Source: Prosopocoilus inquinatus (taxonomy: Eukaryota > Arthropoda > Insecta > Coleoptera > Lucanidae). Taken from it: 64,000 nucleotides of DNA. The notes beneath the pieces were generated by a model that was not told the origin of the DNA, did no database searches, and saw only the letters and a program-made list of their open reading frames with translations. Of the stretch, positions 26,106-37,290 are shown one piece after another; position 1 is the first letter of the stretch; each line of letters begins with the position of its first letter. The DNA lies in contig CM069876.1 of NCBI GenBank assembly GCA_036172665.1, positions 1,302,001 to 1,366,000 of the forward strand. Reading direction: 5' to 3'. A program made the position numbers and the translations under genes.

Positions 26106-26591
26106 TCAAGTAAAACAAGTAATTACTAGCGAAGAAGTTCTAAAACATAAAATGGTATTTAACCTCCCATTTCCGCTAGCGATTACATCTAAATATTTCG
26201 GGCGTTCACGGTGGTTGTTAGCAACCTCCGCGACACTCACCCCTAAACATCGCGGTGTGAATTTGTCGAGCACGGCGGGGACCGTTTCGCGTTGGGGTGG
26301 CACTCGTATGAGATCGCCGACTTTGGGGTGCGTCGCGACGACGGGTCTCGCGTAATTCAGAGACTTGAACCGTCAATCATCATCGGCGAATATCAATCTA
26401 AATACTCTGATCAAATGAGCGGGCCCACCCACCGAGATAAGCGATGTGCGTGGGGCCCGCATTGGTTCTCCCTTAACATCTGGAGACCCGCTGCAGGCTG
26501 TTGCTTCCTCGGTTACCGGTTGTTGATGTTTGGACGCCTCCGGATAAGGATTTTCAGAATTATGAGGAAACCGTCCCCCCGTTTCACACAT
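26106..26591 (-). pseudogene. Unrecognised GC-rich possible coding remnant
   Basis: A sharply bounded GC- and CpG-rich island in AT-rich DNA. On the minus strand one frame runs from an ATG at 26591 to a stop at 26106, about 160 codons, with one internal TGA at 26373-26375. The second part contains Arg/Pro-rich sequence such as VPPQRETVPAVLDKF. Overlapping frames on the plus strand (26292-26633, 113 codons) are also long, so composition alone may explain the openness. An inverted repeat GCGGGCCCA / TGGGGCCCGC lies at about 26420-26461. I do not recognise the protein. It could be an exon, a decayed element or non-coding DNA. Confidence 0.3.
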
Positions 26592-26945
26592 TATCTAGTT
26601 TCAAAGTCGCATTTCGTTTTCAGATTTTCTTAGCTTTGTTTACCTATCTAATAAAACAAAGAACTAACAAATCTTATAATATATTTATTTGTTCAAATAT
26701 GCCCGTGAAAACCGAAAAATAAATTGACTATTATTATAAAAGGTGCTCAAAATTATACGACTGGAGGAATTGTGTTTGTTCCTGAGAACGAAATACCACA
26801 CGTCAAATAATATGCAACTTAGAACCATACGAATAATTTTAAATCTTGTACAAAGTGATAGAGAAGTAGGAATCAATCAATGTATATTCACTACGGCAAA
26901 GCATGCATGGTGTCAAACGAGCTTTTCTTTTAAGTGCTCTCCAGA
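26592..26945. other. Intergenic DNA
   Basis: AT-rich sequence between the GC-rich island and the minisatellite zone. The short frames on both strands overlap and look random. Confidence 0.4.
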
Positions 26946-27240
26946 TGCTACGAATCATCGTACTACGGATTGAATCGTACTCCAGGTTGGACGATGAATC
27001 GTAGTACAAGGTTTGAAAATCTACCGTACTGCGGATGCTGGTTGAACGATAAATCGTATTGTCGGTTGGACGATAAATAGTACTGTCGTTTGGACGACAA
27101 AACGTACTGTGGGTTGGACGACAAATCGTACTGTCGGTTGGACGAGGAATCGTACTACAAGTAGGAAAAAAATCGTTCAGACAAGCCCAACTCACTGTAT
27201 CTAACTATCAATCGTAAGATTGGTAGACAGCTTGTACTGC
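26946..27240. repeat. 24-bp minisatellite and related GTACGA-rich repeats
   Basis: At least four consecutive 24-bp units of the form TCGTACTGTCGGTTGGACGA plus four bases occupy about 27049-27144, with more diverged units on both sides. The minus-strand frame 26839-27195 reads the array as an eight-residue repeat of RPTDSTIC type; this is a product of the 24-bp period, not a recognised protein. The rest of the block is rich in ATCGTA and TACGAT motifs. Confidence 0.75.
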
Positions 27241-27251
27241 CAGTCTGAAGG

Positions 27252-27720
27252 CCGTTTTACATTACACAATTGATTGTTCAAGAAATTGTACAATTTTTGA
27301 AACAATCTAAATTGTGTATCATCTTGAGTAGTCCCGAGGTTTCCTGTTTGATATTCGCACTCAAGAAATTGTGGATGATTCTAATTTTTTTTTTATTGTA
27401 ATTTTACAGATGTTAGATTATATTCACATGTTACGTCTTCTGTTTTAAACTGAATGTAGACGCCACGATTACCATTATTGCCTGTGTGTTAGTTAAAATG
27501 TTACTGCAAAAACGACTGAACAGTAGAAAGAAGTTATTATCATGTAAATATTTCATCTACGCACTGCACATGCTCAAACGAAATTGTGTGAAAAATAGAG
27601 CAGACCGGCACAATTTTTAATGCTAGCGATATTGCATGCGATTTGCTGTTTGAAACTGTACAAATTAGATTGTTTCGAAAATTGAACAACTTGTACAATA
27701 AGTTGTGTAATGTAAAACGG
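27252..27720. mobile_element. MITE with about 65-bp inverted termini
   Basis: The left end begins CCGTTTTACATTACACAA, and the right end is its complement. The similarity extends imperfectly over about 65 bp (27252-27318 and 27654-27720), including GAAACAATCTAA. A related sequence at about 28515-28580 lacks the element, so it marks an insertion into the repeated block. No clear target duplication or transposase is seen, so the superfamily is undecided. Confidence 0.65.
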
Positions 27721-27900
27721 ACTGTACAATCAGTAGTACGACACGTTGTGTTGCCTGTCAATCGTACGATTGGCAGTAAGAAACGTTGTACTGCCTGTCA
27801 ATAGTACGATTGGTAGCCCGACACTACGATCGGTAGTACCACACAATCTCATTGGCAGTATGAGAGGTCGAACAACTCGATTGAACGATGGATTGTGCTA
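27721..27900. repeat. GTACGA-rich tandem repeat block, first copy
   Basis: Imperfect units of about 36 bp built around CTGCCTGTCAATCGTACGAT and GGTAGTACGACAC. With 27190-27250 it forms one copy of a block repeated at 28510-28720. Confidence 0.7.
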
Positions 27901-28509
27901 TGGGATTGTATCGTTTGTAGGTTCTTTAATGCGGACCACAGACGGTGCAATTTGTTGTACTACTGATCGTAGAATGTTTTTTCCACAGACATGATAATAT
28001 TCCAACGGTTGGGTAGTACAACTACTTAGTATATTGTTCAGCATGGCACCGACTGTTTCAAAAAAGTCGATATCTGTTGTTGTAGTCGCGTTGTTTTCGT
28101 ATGAAACCAATAATGAAGTGAGAAAGAAGAAAAAAGTGTGGTGTAAAAAATGGTTACGTTTGTGTTTGTTGGAATATACCTTTGGTGTGATATACCACAA
28201 ACAAGAATGTTCCCGATAAATTTCTATAAACTTCTTCCAGAAGTTTTCCATTATTTCATAGGTTATAGGACAATTCGACCTACCCAATACACTGAGATTA
28301 CTGAAATCGTATCAACAAGTCGTCAAAATAGATTCAAACTTGTCGTATATCCAACCGAGTTGTGCGACAGATTTTTATGCATGCTGTACTTCCGTACGAC
28401 TCAACCCCGTCGTACAATTGGTTGAACTGCCGCACCACACACGTTACAATTATCGTTCAAACGGTTGGACCAACCAAGATCTTACAACTTACTGTACAAC
28501 AAATTGCAT
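27901..28509. other. Spacer between two repeat blocks
   Basis: Frames such as 27898-28287 (minus, 129 codons) and 28362-28646 (plus, 94 codons) overlap on both strands and run into the repeats. None has a recognisable domain. No other feature is seen. Confidence 0.35.
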
Positions 28510-28720
28510 TGTCTGTGTTAAGATTGGTAGACAGGTTGTACTGCCAGTTCCACAGTCAGTCGGTAGTACGACACGTTGTGTTGCCTGTCAATCGTACAAT
28601 CGGTAGTACGATACGTTATACTGCCTGTCAATTGTACGATCGATAGTACGACACAATCTCACGATTGGTAGTACGACAAGTCGAACAACTCGGTTGAACC
28701 ATGATTGTAGGCCATTTTAG
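28510..28720. repeat. GTACGA-rich tandem repeat block, second copy without MITE
   Basis: The order matches 27190-27250 plus 27721-27880: AGATTGGTAGACAG, TTGTACTGCCAG, GGTAGTACGACACGTTGTG, then units around CTGCCTGTCAAT, ending GTCGAACAACTCGGTTGAA. It lacks the MITE. Confidence 0.75.
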
Positions 28721-28782
28721 ACCCGATATTTTAACTTCAACCTTGTCATATTCTTAGAAACCATTGTCGATAGCATTGCCGA

Positions 28783-30033
28783 CAAATCTGAATTTTTTCT
28801 TCCCAAAAATGAAAAACTGACCTATCACAAGCGAGCGCAGTCCGTTTGTTTAGAAACCTCTGCTTGGTTTACGACTTGTTTCAACAATTTATTCCGATAA
28901 AATCAACAAACCGCAATAAAACTTTTATTTACTTTATTAGAACTCGGTCAAGGTCTTATTTATAATATTTATAATATGCATGCGATAAGTAAGAACGTTT
29001 GCTTACGCACCTCTTTGTAATAGACAATAACAATTATGTTAAAAACGAGGACCTAATCTTGGTTAGATTTTTGCTGAAGTAATTAAACATCTTCATGTGC
29101 TAGTTTTGTAACTGCGTTGAAAATGTCTGAAATTATTTTTTAATTATCGCACTTATAGCTGCAGAATAAGTATTGCACGAGCAGAAACTATTCCTATTGT
29201 AAAAACGGAAAGCAAGAATTGGAGTATGAGTACAATGAAAAATTTAAATAAATTAAATTGCCTGTACACACAATAATCTATTGGTTCAAAATTAGTGATT
29301 GAATAACTTCGCTAGCTCTCAATCGAACTATTTTATTAATTGTTTACATTCCAACACAAAACAAATGTTTTCAAAAGGATAATATTGAACCTGAATTTCT
29401 GCGTCAGCTTAAACCATAAAGACATAAAAGCTCTCGCCGTCGCTCGTGGAGTCGTTTATTTCGTCGTTTATTCGAAGTTTTAACAAATAAATTTATTTTT
29501 GCTGTACAAATACAATAAACTATAGTAATTGATATTGTAAGTTGATTATCAGCAATTTACAAATTAATATGATGTAAGAATTTGCACTTTTTCGATCGCC
29601 TGTAGATTGATTTTTTTAAATGTAACTGTTAAAGTACGTATTAGCACAAAACTAATCATTAATTAATGCAACACGCACAGAATATTTAAAACTATTGAGG
29701 ACTCACCTAGTTACAAAATTTTTCTGCTTTTAAAATTAACAAAAAAAAACACTGTACTTGACCTGCCTTTAGTACAATATCTGTTCATTAGGTCAAGGTC
29801 TGCGTTTTTGTGACTTTTTGTGGCCTCGAACGTCGGAGAATAGTTGAAAACCAAGCTCCGCCGGAACATTTAAGCTGCATTCAGCGACCCTCAAACAATT
29901 TCTACGAAAAAGTAAAATAATTTTTACCTGCGTTATTATTGCTATCTGACCAATAGTTGTATAACAAATTTTGCTTCTTTTCTTGACCACTATTTGTAGT
30001 TTCAATTAAAGACACAGGTTTAGAGACATGCTG
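28783..30033 (+). mobile_element. Family A TIR element, copy 3 (left end missing)
   Basis: Similarity to copy 1 begins inside the element at about 28783 and continues to the right terminus at 30033, followed by TA (30034-30035). The left terminus and roughly 70 bp are missing. A block of about 30 bp near 28960 is also missing relative to the other copies. The frame 29793-30005 on the minus strand lies at the same relative place as small frames in copies 2 and 4. Confidence 0.75.
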
Positions 30034-30050
30034 TATTATTTATTTAGGAT

Positions 30051-30181
30051 CTGTTTACACCGCCGAAACATTGTATTTGCCAAAGTGTACCAGCTTTCAA
30101 AAGCCGTACAGTAGCGGCTTTTGAAAGCTGGTACACTTTGGCTGTGCGATCGGCACGTACTTGTTTACTCTGTTTACACCG
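30051..30181. repeat. Perfect 27-bp-arm hairpin flanked by direct repeats
   Basis: Arms 30080-30106 and 30115-30141 are exactly complementary (left arm starts CCAAAGTGTACCAGC) around the 8-base loop TACAGTAG. The hairpin is bracketed by direct copies of TCTGTTTACACCG at about 30053-30065 and 30169-30181. It begins only about 16 bp after the end of family A copy 3. It could be a small fold-back element or a transcribed stem-loop. Confidence 0.8.
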
Positions 30182-30703
30182 ATGAATTTCGTAAATACCT
30201 ATGCTACACCATAGTATGTATAACCAAAAAAACATAATTTCCTCATAAACTCAAATCAGTAATATCTCTTACAATCTAGTGTTGCAACTTTCCATGATTG
30301 GATTTGCAGAAAGTTATTTAACGCAACAGTTAGATAGAACCTGCAATAGAAAATGACTTAAAAATGTATTTTCGCACTGTTGGTAAAACAGAATGCTTCA
30401 TGATTTTGTATATTTACAGTTTAAACCCTGTAATACTGTAGTTTACGTACATTTCCATGGACAGGAAAGTACGTAGTCCGTATTATTCGTTTTATACGTT
30501 TTATACATACATATACGTTGTTCACAAATTAAAACCCACCACCTGTTGCATTATGTTGGTATAAAACATAAGTCCCCTATAGAACATTATCAAAATACTA
30601 AGTTGGCAAAGTATTTGAAGTTTCATGTCGAAGTATTTTCATTCAATTTTACCATTAGATTATTTACATTTATATTCATTTTAACGAGCCTTTTCATTAA
30701 TTA
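30182..30703. other. Intergenic DNA 5' of the mariner element
   Basis: AT-rich sequence. No gene is recognised; the 65-codon frame 30546-30743 runs into the mariner end and looks random. Confidence 0.4.
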
Positions 30704-30705
30704 TA

Positions 30706-32059
30706 CCGTGCCTTCAATTGAATTCCTCATTAAAATAAAGTAAAGTAAAGTGGGCTATGATTTCACTGTTTTTTTCTCCTAAGATTTGCAGCACTGATAG
30801 GTGTTCAATTATTTAATTAAACAAATGTCAAATTGACACTTTGTATTTTCAATTTATTCAAAATGTTAGAATTACTGCAGAAAATATTTATTGTTTAGTT
30901 ATTTTCAAACCGGTAGAATAGAAAATGGACAGTTAGTTTATTCAATTAATCAGTGTGTACAGAAGTTTCGACAGCAGTTTCCTAATTTTGCTATTACTTA
31001 TGAACGGCTAGTTAAACATATCCATGCTTGTGTTCTTCAATTTCGTGAAACAGGATCACTTGGTCGCAAAACAGGGAGCGGAGCAGCTAAGAAAAGGACT
31101 GCAGCCTGCATTGAAGATGTTCGGGATCGAATGGAACACTCTCCCAAGAAATCTATTGCGAAACTTTCACAAGAAGTTCAGCTATCAGTGGGAACATGTC
31201 ACACTATTCTTAAAAAAGACTTAAAGCTTTATCCATATAAGATTCAAGCAGTCCACGAACTCAGGCCAGTAGATTTTCACAGAAGAACAGAATATTGTCA
31301 GTGGTTTCTTGATAATTTAAAAAACGACGACATTCTTGACAAGTGTTTCTTTTCCGATGAGACCTGGTTTCATCTCTCAGGGTATTTAAATAAACAGAAT
31401 ATGAGAATACGGTCAGCAGAAAATCCCCATGAATTTGTGGAAACTCCATTACATTCATTAAAAACTGGTGTTTGGCTAGCTGTGTCAAGAAAGCGTATCA
31501 TCGGACCAATATTTTTTAACGACTCAGTAATTGCTGAAAGATACCGAAATGAGTTCTTAGAACCTTTCATTAATCAACTACATGATGATGAACTTACAGA
31601 AGGGTCTTTTCAGCAAGACAATTCTACTGCCCACACAGCTCATCAAACAATGACTTTCCTGCAGCAGTTTTTCGATGATCGGATTGTGAATTTTCCTGCA
31701 AGGTCTCCGGATCTCACAATTATGGATTACTTCATTTATCCGCACATGAAAAACACAGTTTTTAGAACTACGCGTCACACAATCGAAGAACTTCGTGCGG
31801 ACATTACAGATGTGTGTGCTAACATAACCCCCGAACACTTAGCAAACGGGTTTGAAAACATGAAACGCAGAGTACGCTTATGTATTCAAGCTGAAGGAGA
31901 GCACATTGAGCATCTACTTTAAACTTTTTATGTTGTGTTTTTTTTTGATGTTATGATCAGTACTGACACTTAATGACAACTGTTTTTTCTAGAATTGTGT
32001 CGCAAACTTCATAAAAAAATCACAGCTTACTTTAATGAGGAATTCAATTGAAGGCACGG
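30706..32059 (+). mobile_element. Complete mariner-type transposon
   Basis: A 1354-bp element with 29-bp perfect terminal inverted repeats (30706-30734 and 32031-32059) starting CCGTGCCTTCAATTGAATTC, flanked by the TA duplication typical of Tc1/mariner (30704-30705, 32060-32061). Just inside the left TIR an AAAGT unit is repeated three times (30737-30751); beyond it the two ends resume partial similarity (GGGCTATGATTT left, AAGCTGTGATTT right), so the left subterminal region has expanded. It carries one transposase frame. Exact TIRs suggest a fairly recent insertion. Confidence 0.93.
30891..31922 (+). CDS. Mariner-family transposase, near complete with a probable 5' frameshift
   Basis: This frame encodes a Tc1/mariner-superfamily transposase, which cuts and pastes the element by binding its TIRs. 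The N-terminal 115 residues contain the helix-turn-helix DNA-binding region, including FRETGSLGRKTGSGAAKKRT at about 51-70 and KLSQEVQLSVGTCHTILKKD at 91-110. The DDE/D catalytic domain shows Asp156 (SDETWF), Asp243 (QQDNSTAHTA) and Asp279 (SPDLTIMDYF), with 35 residues between the last two; the final acid is Asp, as in mariner rather than Tc1. The open frame begins at a TTG. An ATG at 30863 opens an 11-codon frame with a plausible transposase N-terminus that stops at 30896, so one extra base near 30894 probably shifted the frame. Apart from this it looks intact; activity is doubtful. Confidence 0.88.
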   Translation: MFSYFQTGRIENGQLVYSINQCVQKFRQQFPNFAITYERLVKHIHACVLQFRETGSLGRKTGSGAAKKRTAACIEDVRDRMEHSPKKSIAKLSQEVQLSVGTCHTILKKDLKLYPYKIQAVHELRPVDFHRRTEYCQWFLDNLKNDDILDKCFFSDETWFHLSGYLNKQNMRIRSAENPHEFVETPLHSLKTGVWLAVSRKRIIGPIFFNDSVIAERYRNEFLEPFINQLHDDELTEGSFQQDNSTAHTAHQTMTFLQQFFDDRIVNFPARSPDLTIMDYFIYPHMKNTVFRTTRHTIEELRADITDVCANITPEHLANGFENMKRRVRLCIQAEGEHIEHLL

Positions 32060-32061
32060 TA

Positions 32062-34190
32062 GTTTGTCTGTTATAATATCGCTTGCGGACGATAAGGTAA
32101 ATACCATGAATTTATCATCATTATTCAATTTAGATCCAGGGATTTGTTCCGAACGTGTAACCTTATCGTTCATTTCAAATACTTGCCAATCTTGTTACCA
32201 AATTTTTAACTAGAACACTGTTGCCGGTTGTATTTTTCACAAAGCAACACTGCCAGTGGTCTTTTAATATGTGAACAAATTATATTATATCTGTAACGTG
32301 TAAAATATAAATATCACGTATAATATCATCCCTGGTTGTGGTTGCCTAACGGGGTTTTAAGACTTAATTACTTCCGATACTTCTTCCTATGGGTGCTTGT
32401 AGTTTGTTTCGTTTTACCTGCTGCATTACTATGTGAATGGATAGAAATTTTGTGTTATATACTTATGCGGAGCTAACGATATGTCATTTTCTGGAAGTAG
32501 TAAAATGTTAACTGCGTTGTGCTACATTCAGATGATATTTTTAGATTGACGTGTATAAGGGCAACCTTGAAGTAAGATCGAGGTTGTATTGGTATTTATA
32601 GTAAGTTTTATAAATTTTACGGTTGATACCTTAGATATCTTGGGGCATAATTTGTAAGTCTTCTATTCGGTCCAATCATTATTGAATTGACGTTATTTTA
32701 ATCTAACAGTGGATTCAGTTTCGCTGTGCAGAGGGCAACCAAGGTTTTAGTTATACCAATTTACACGCTGTTACTTCTGTTATACGACATACAGACATAT
32801 TGAAATGAAAGGATGAAGATTGTCTTTAGAGAATGGTAAAGAACAAAAATTTATTGGAAAAGTTTGAACAGGTAGAGATTTTGTGGTGCTGCGAGTTCAG
32901 TGGCGCTCTGATTGTAAAAGTAACCACTGCTTTTTTCCTCAAACAGAGTAGATCATGTCTGAATATGATGTACGTTACGAACATAAAGAAGAACAGATAC
33001 ATTGAATACAATAAAGCTTTTGTTTATTGTAACATCTACTGAAAGCAATAACATTCATTGACCCTATCGTGATGAAAAATACAAGAGGAAGAACGAGAAT
33101 GATAGATACCAATGTTTGTGCATGTATTCAGATTGCAAGGTAATCTATTACGCACATAATAAAATAATATCCCGAGCTGTGTTACACGTCAGGTATGAGT
33201 ATTTTAACAAGCGATTGTAATTATTTAATAATGCATAAAGACAGAACATACGGAATGTACAGGCGCAGGTTGAAGTCCCATAGCTCTACGATCCTAATAA
33301 CAGAGTGCATCGCCGCAATCTCCACGGGGTTGCCGGCCACAATTATAGATATTACAATATATTGTCTGTCTGCTCAAATTACCTCCAATCACAGACATTA
33401 CCGGCCGCTCGGCTAATTGTTGATAACATTCCGGCCATGATGAATTATCTTACCTCTTAATCCGGTTTGATTAAGGGTTCGGTCGCGGCCATATTTCTAA
33501 CATTCGTTTCATTTTTCTTATTTTAACCGGCATATTTATAATATAATTATCTTGCGCGCAAGTGCCATTTATAATACTTAACGCTGCGCTCGATTTTGTT
33601 ATAACTATACAAATAAATCGTGCAAACGAGAAAGTCGCTGGTGTTGCATAGGGATTGAGAAACGTATGCTGCATATTTAATGTTATTTTAATACACAACG
33701 CTGAACAAAATTAAAGAGCAGCCGCGGAGAGATGCATAATTCCGCTGAAAAAAATGCGCCGTTTCCTGTTATTCCGCGTATTTTTTCCTACGCTGAATTA
33801 TGATTATTCCTGAGGAGCTCAGATTGGAATTTAAAATAACTTAACAAGAATATAAAGGATATAATTTGTGTAATTGTGAAAACATATGTTCGAGTATAAA
33901 TTATGAATCACAATCCTGAAATGAGCGAAGAAAAAGGATGCAGACTTCTCCGGTCAACACCAAATCCACAAACAAAGAAAATGAACGAGTTAAGTCAAAA
34001 TTTTATGATTGCTGAAGAAATTGTAGTATTTAATGATAAAATGTGAAACCTGAAATATAAAAATGTAAAAGCTACACTTACAACATACTGTCCATTAAGT
34101 TTTCGTCATAAAACCAAGATAACAAATTAACTTGAATTAAATTTTAAAGTAAAATTAGCTTGAATTAAAAACAGAAAACCAGAATAAATT
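32062..34190. other. Intergenic DNA with a complex non-coding patch
   Basis: No gene is recognised. The part from about 33270 to 33830 is less AT-rich and of higher complexity, with repeated CCGGCC/GGCCGG words and several TAATT motifs. This texture is compatible with a cis-regulatory region, but nothing proves it. Confidence 0.35.
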
Positions 34191-34236
34191 GTGTAATATA
34201 ATAGATTAAAATAGTAAAAGAGACTGTGGTTTAAGA

Positions 34237-34977
34237 AATAATTGAAAATTAATCTCCGCCCACAATAATTTATTTTATTTATTAATAAAAACTAACAACA
34301 ATCTAATCATCCTAAAAGATATATATGTCTAAATGTAAGTAAATATAAATCAATATGTAAATATCTAAAATTAACCGTTAGAAAAACCTTACAATTAAGA
34401 ACTAACCAAATAACACGGAACTATGGAAGTGAATAGTCCAAAGACCCGAAAAAACTTCTTATTCTAACGAATAAATAAGTATATAATTCTCTGTTATTTG
34501 ATGTCTAAAAATCCTGAAAAATAAAATAAAATATATATGTTATGTATAAATCGTCAAAAAACAACCTACAGATGAGAGCAAATCACACCCACACCCACAC
34601 ACCTCAAGAGAATCTTCTCCTTATCAAATCTCCAGTGCAAATGCGCTTAATTGTCTCTAACATCACTTTATATATGATTTAGGTAGCGACATCTTGCAGA
34701 TGATTTTTGACATAATAAGTACGACATTTAGCTGCCAATTTTTGACTTAGGATCTAAAAAATAATAATGATAAATCATAATAATCATATGAACCGTCAAA
34801 TAACAAAAAAACATTGTTAGTTTTTACATTTATATGATTTTATCAGGATGATTAGGTTGTTTTTAGATCTGTTTAAGTGCTTTTAAGTTGGTAGCGTACT
34901 CAAGATGGCAGCTTAACTGACGAAATACGTATCTACGGATACCAATTATTGTTGGCGGAGATTAATTTTCAATTAAT
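34237..34977. mobile_element. TIR element with AATTAATCTCCGCC termini
   Basis: The left end ATTGAAAATTAATCTCCGCC is repeated in inverted form at 34942-34977, and similarity continues inward through CTAATCATCCT on both sides, about 90-100 bp in all. No transposase frame is present. A 14-bp direct repeat TAATATAATAGATT lies at 34194-34207 and 34974-34987; whether it is a target duplication is unclear, because the left copy is about 30 bp outside the TIR. The interior includes AGCGACATCTTGC, faintly like fold-back module M1. Confidence 0.6.
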
Positions 34978-34987
34978 ATAATAGATT

Positions 34988-36677
34988 GTAACATATGTAT
35001 ACTGTCAAATAATTCTAGAATTAAAAATTCGTATAAACATTCTGTTTTTTTACGAATTTTCGTATCAATATTGATGTGAAACTAAATCAAACTGCGAGAC
35101 ACGTCCAAAATAATTTTTTTCTTCCTTCTTTATCTAAAATACGAATCGTGATTTTTACAGTGACTTAAGGCAGCTCCTCTTCTAATCCAAATTATTTTTG
35201 ATAACTGAAGACCATTCACGCTAAGCTTGATAAGTCACCTTTTCATAATTTTCAGATATTACGTTTTTCTTATAATCCATGTAATAGTTTATACTATCTT
35301 TTTTTAACAAGGATTTATAAATATTATATTACCGCAGTTTAACAATCCTTTAAAACAGTTTAAAAATTAGACAGAAACTTATCTTAAAAATTTAAATTTG
35401 TTTTTCGACCTATTGAGTTTTGCTTGCACACCGTGGATTTATAAAGTTCTGAATGAAACAGAGCATGGATGGTTTTGATTGAAATTGACAAAGAATTTGC
35501 GTACCGTACCTACCGACACTTCGACTTCATTATTCGCCTGCATGACTACAACCCCTTGCTACTTCTAAAATAACGAAAGAAACAAGTAAACAATAACAGC
35601 AAAATGATAATACATACATACAATAATTTCAATTTAATTTGATTTTCACGTATGTATTTGCGCGATGTGTTTGTAAGCACTTCTACAAAGTTGCACAAAA
35701 TTTGCTCACAAATCTGCTTGCAGATTTCTAATATATAGTAACCAAAATAATTCTCTGAATATATTTTGAAGTAATGGAGAGTGCTACACATTCAAAATTA
35801 ATTCCCGTATCATCAGAAAACACCAACCTCAGACTTATTAAGTTGACTTATTGCTTGAAAATGTGTTCGCTGGCTGTTATTTGAAACATACCAGACTTAT
35901 TGAGTTTTGGTTGAATATCAGCATAAAATCCTAATGTTACGGATATATTAAATTTCGTTTGAATCTTTAAGATTTAGTATTTTTCTCTCTATGAAAAATA
36001 ATGAACCAAAGTAACTGTTGAAAGAGACAACTTCAAAACTTGCAATTTTAAATGGTCATTAGAAATAAAAAAATAAGTTTGAGACAGTTTAGTCAAAATG
36101 TGGAAATTCGCACAAGAAATTTCAAAGAATGATGTACCATTAACTGGCCTGCATATTCTCCAAGCTTATCAAGAAATGACTTTTTCTTGTGGGGGGTAAT
36201 TTAAGAAAATCGACAGGAAATGTAGTGACATTAAAACAAGCAGTGAATTGCCGAAAATACACCATTGTCAAGTCAATACCATTTGGCAAACATAAACAGA
36301 AATGTTATGATCGATTAGGGTATAGTTCAACTTCAAATGGAGATCAGTTGGAGCACATACATTATTTAAAAGTGTTAATTTGTCTTTTTTATTGTAGTCA
36401 TGACAAACTGTTAATAAGATGTTTTGAATCTTTTAGTATTTTTCAGAATATGAGAGTTCAGAGTATAAAATTTAGAAAAATAAATATAGCATAACGTGTA
36501 CTTTAAAAAAATACTGAACAACTTTCTCCTTTACCGTTTTACTAAAATTTACGAACATGAGAGTCAATATTTCTAAATATTAACTTTTATATACTATTTC
36601 CCTGTATCTGAAAAACGAATAAACATGCCTTTCTTTAGTCACAAATTCTTGACGTTGGAGAGGCGAGAGATAGCCTG
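34988..36677. other. Intergenic DNA
   Basis: AT-rich sequence. The 101-codon frame at 36189-36494 is not recognised and has no motif. No repeats with clear ends are seen. Confidence 0.4.
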
Positions 36678-37290
36678 CAGCTTATTTCTTGAGCTATCCA
36701 GAGCCTTTGATTGCATAAAGAATGACATTCTTCTACGTCAGGAGGTATTAGAGGAACTGCAAATAAATAGCCTTAGGAAACCCTTTCTGTAATCGCTGGC
36801 AGAGGGTAGTCAGTAGTCATGTATCACCACAATCAGGAAAACAAATTTGATATTCTTAACTGTTCCATGTTAAGTGTACCTCAGGGAAGCACTCTTGGCC
36901 CCTTGTTATTTATTATAGACATCAATTAAACTTTAACTCACCCGGCCGAGTAAACATATTCTGATTTTTCCAACGTAATAATCCACGCTAAAAATATGAA
37001 TCGGCCAGTGCTTCTGTTGCAAGTATCGCGGAATGGTGACGAGAAAACGGTCCTCTAATGAACTGATATTTGTTTAAACAACAAAACTTTAATGTAGCGG
37101 GTGACAATAAATGTTTAGGTATTCACATTGATCCCCGCTGGAAACGGAAGCTTCATCGCAGCAAAATCTGTAAGATAAAAAGCACGTTTTGCTTTTAGAG
37201 TGTTATCTAAAACTCTTCAGACAGAAGCAGTTACCGCTGCGTACCTTGCTCAGGAATATTCAGGTTACTCTAATTTGTCATGAATAACTA
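36678..37290 (+). pseudogene. LINE reverse transcriptase remnant
   Basis: Pieces of a non-LTR retrotransposon reverse transcriptase are readable in shifting frames: LSRAFDCIKNDILL near 36690, SVPQGSTLGPLLFI near 36875-36915, and CLGIHIDPRWKRKLHRSKIC near 37110-37170, which corresponds to the region after the RT palm. Several stops and frameshifts separate them. The catalytic YADD box is not intact; the matching place reads YSDFSN. It is a dead fragment; the clade is not assigned. Confidence 0.8.

Noticed and set aside
27049..27144. CRISPR array
   Set aside because: Units are contiguous without unique spacers and the context is eukaryotic mobile DNA.
26839..27195. Eight-residue repeat protein
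   Set aside because: The period is exactly that of the 24-bp minisatellite, and the flanking frame has no domain.
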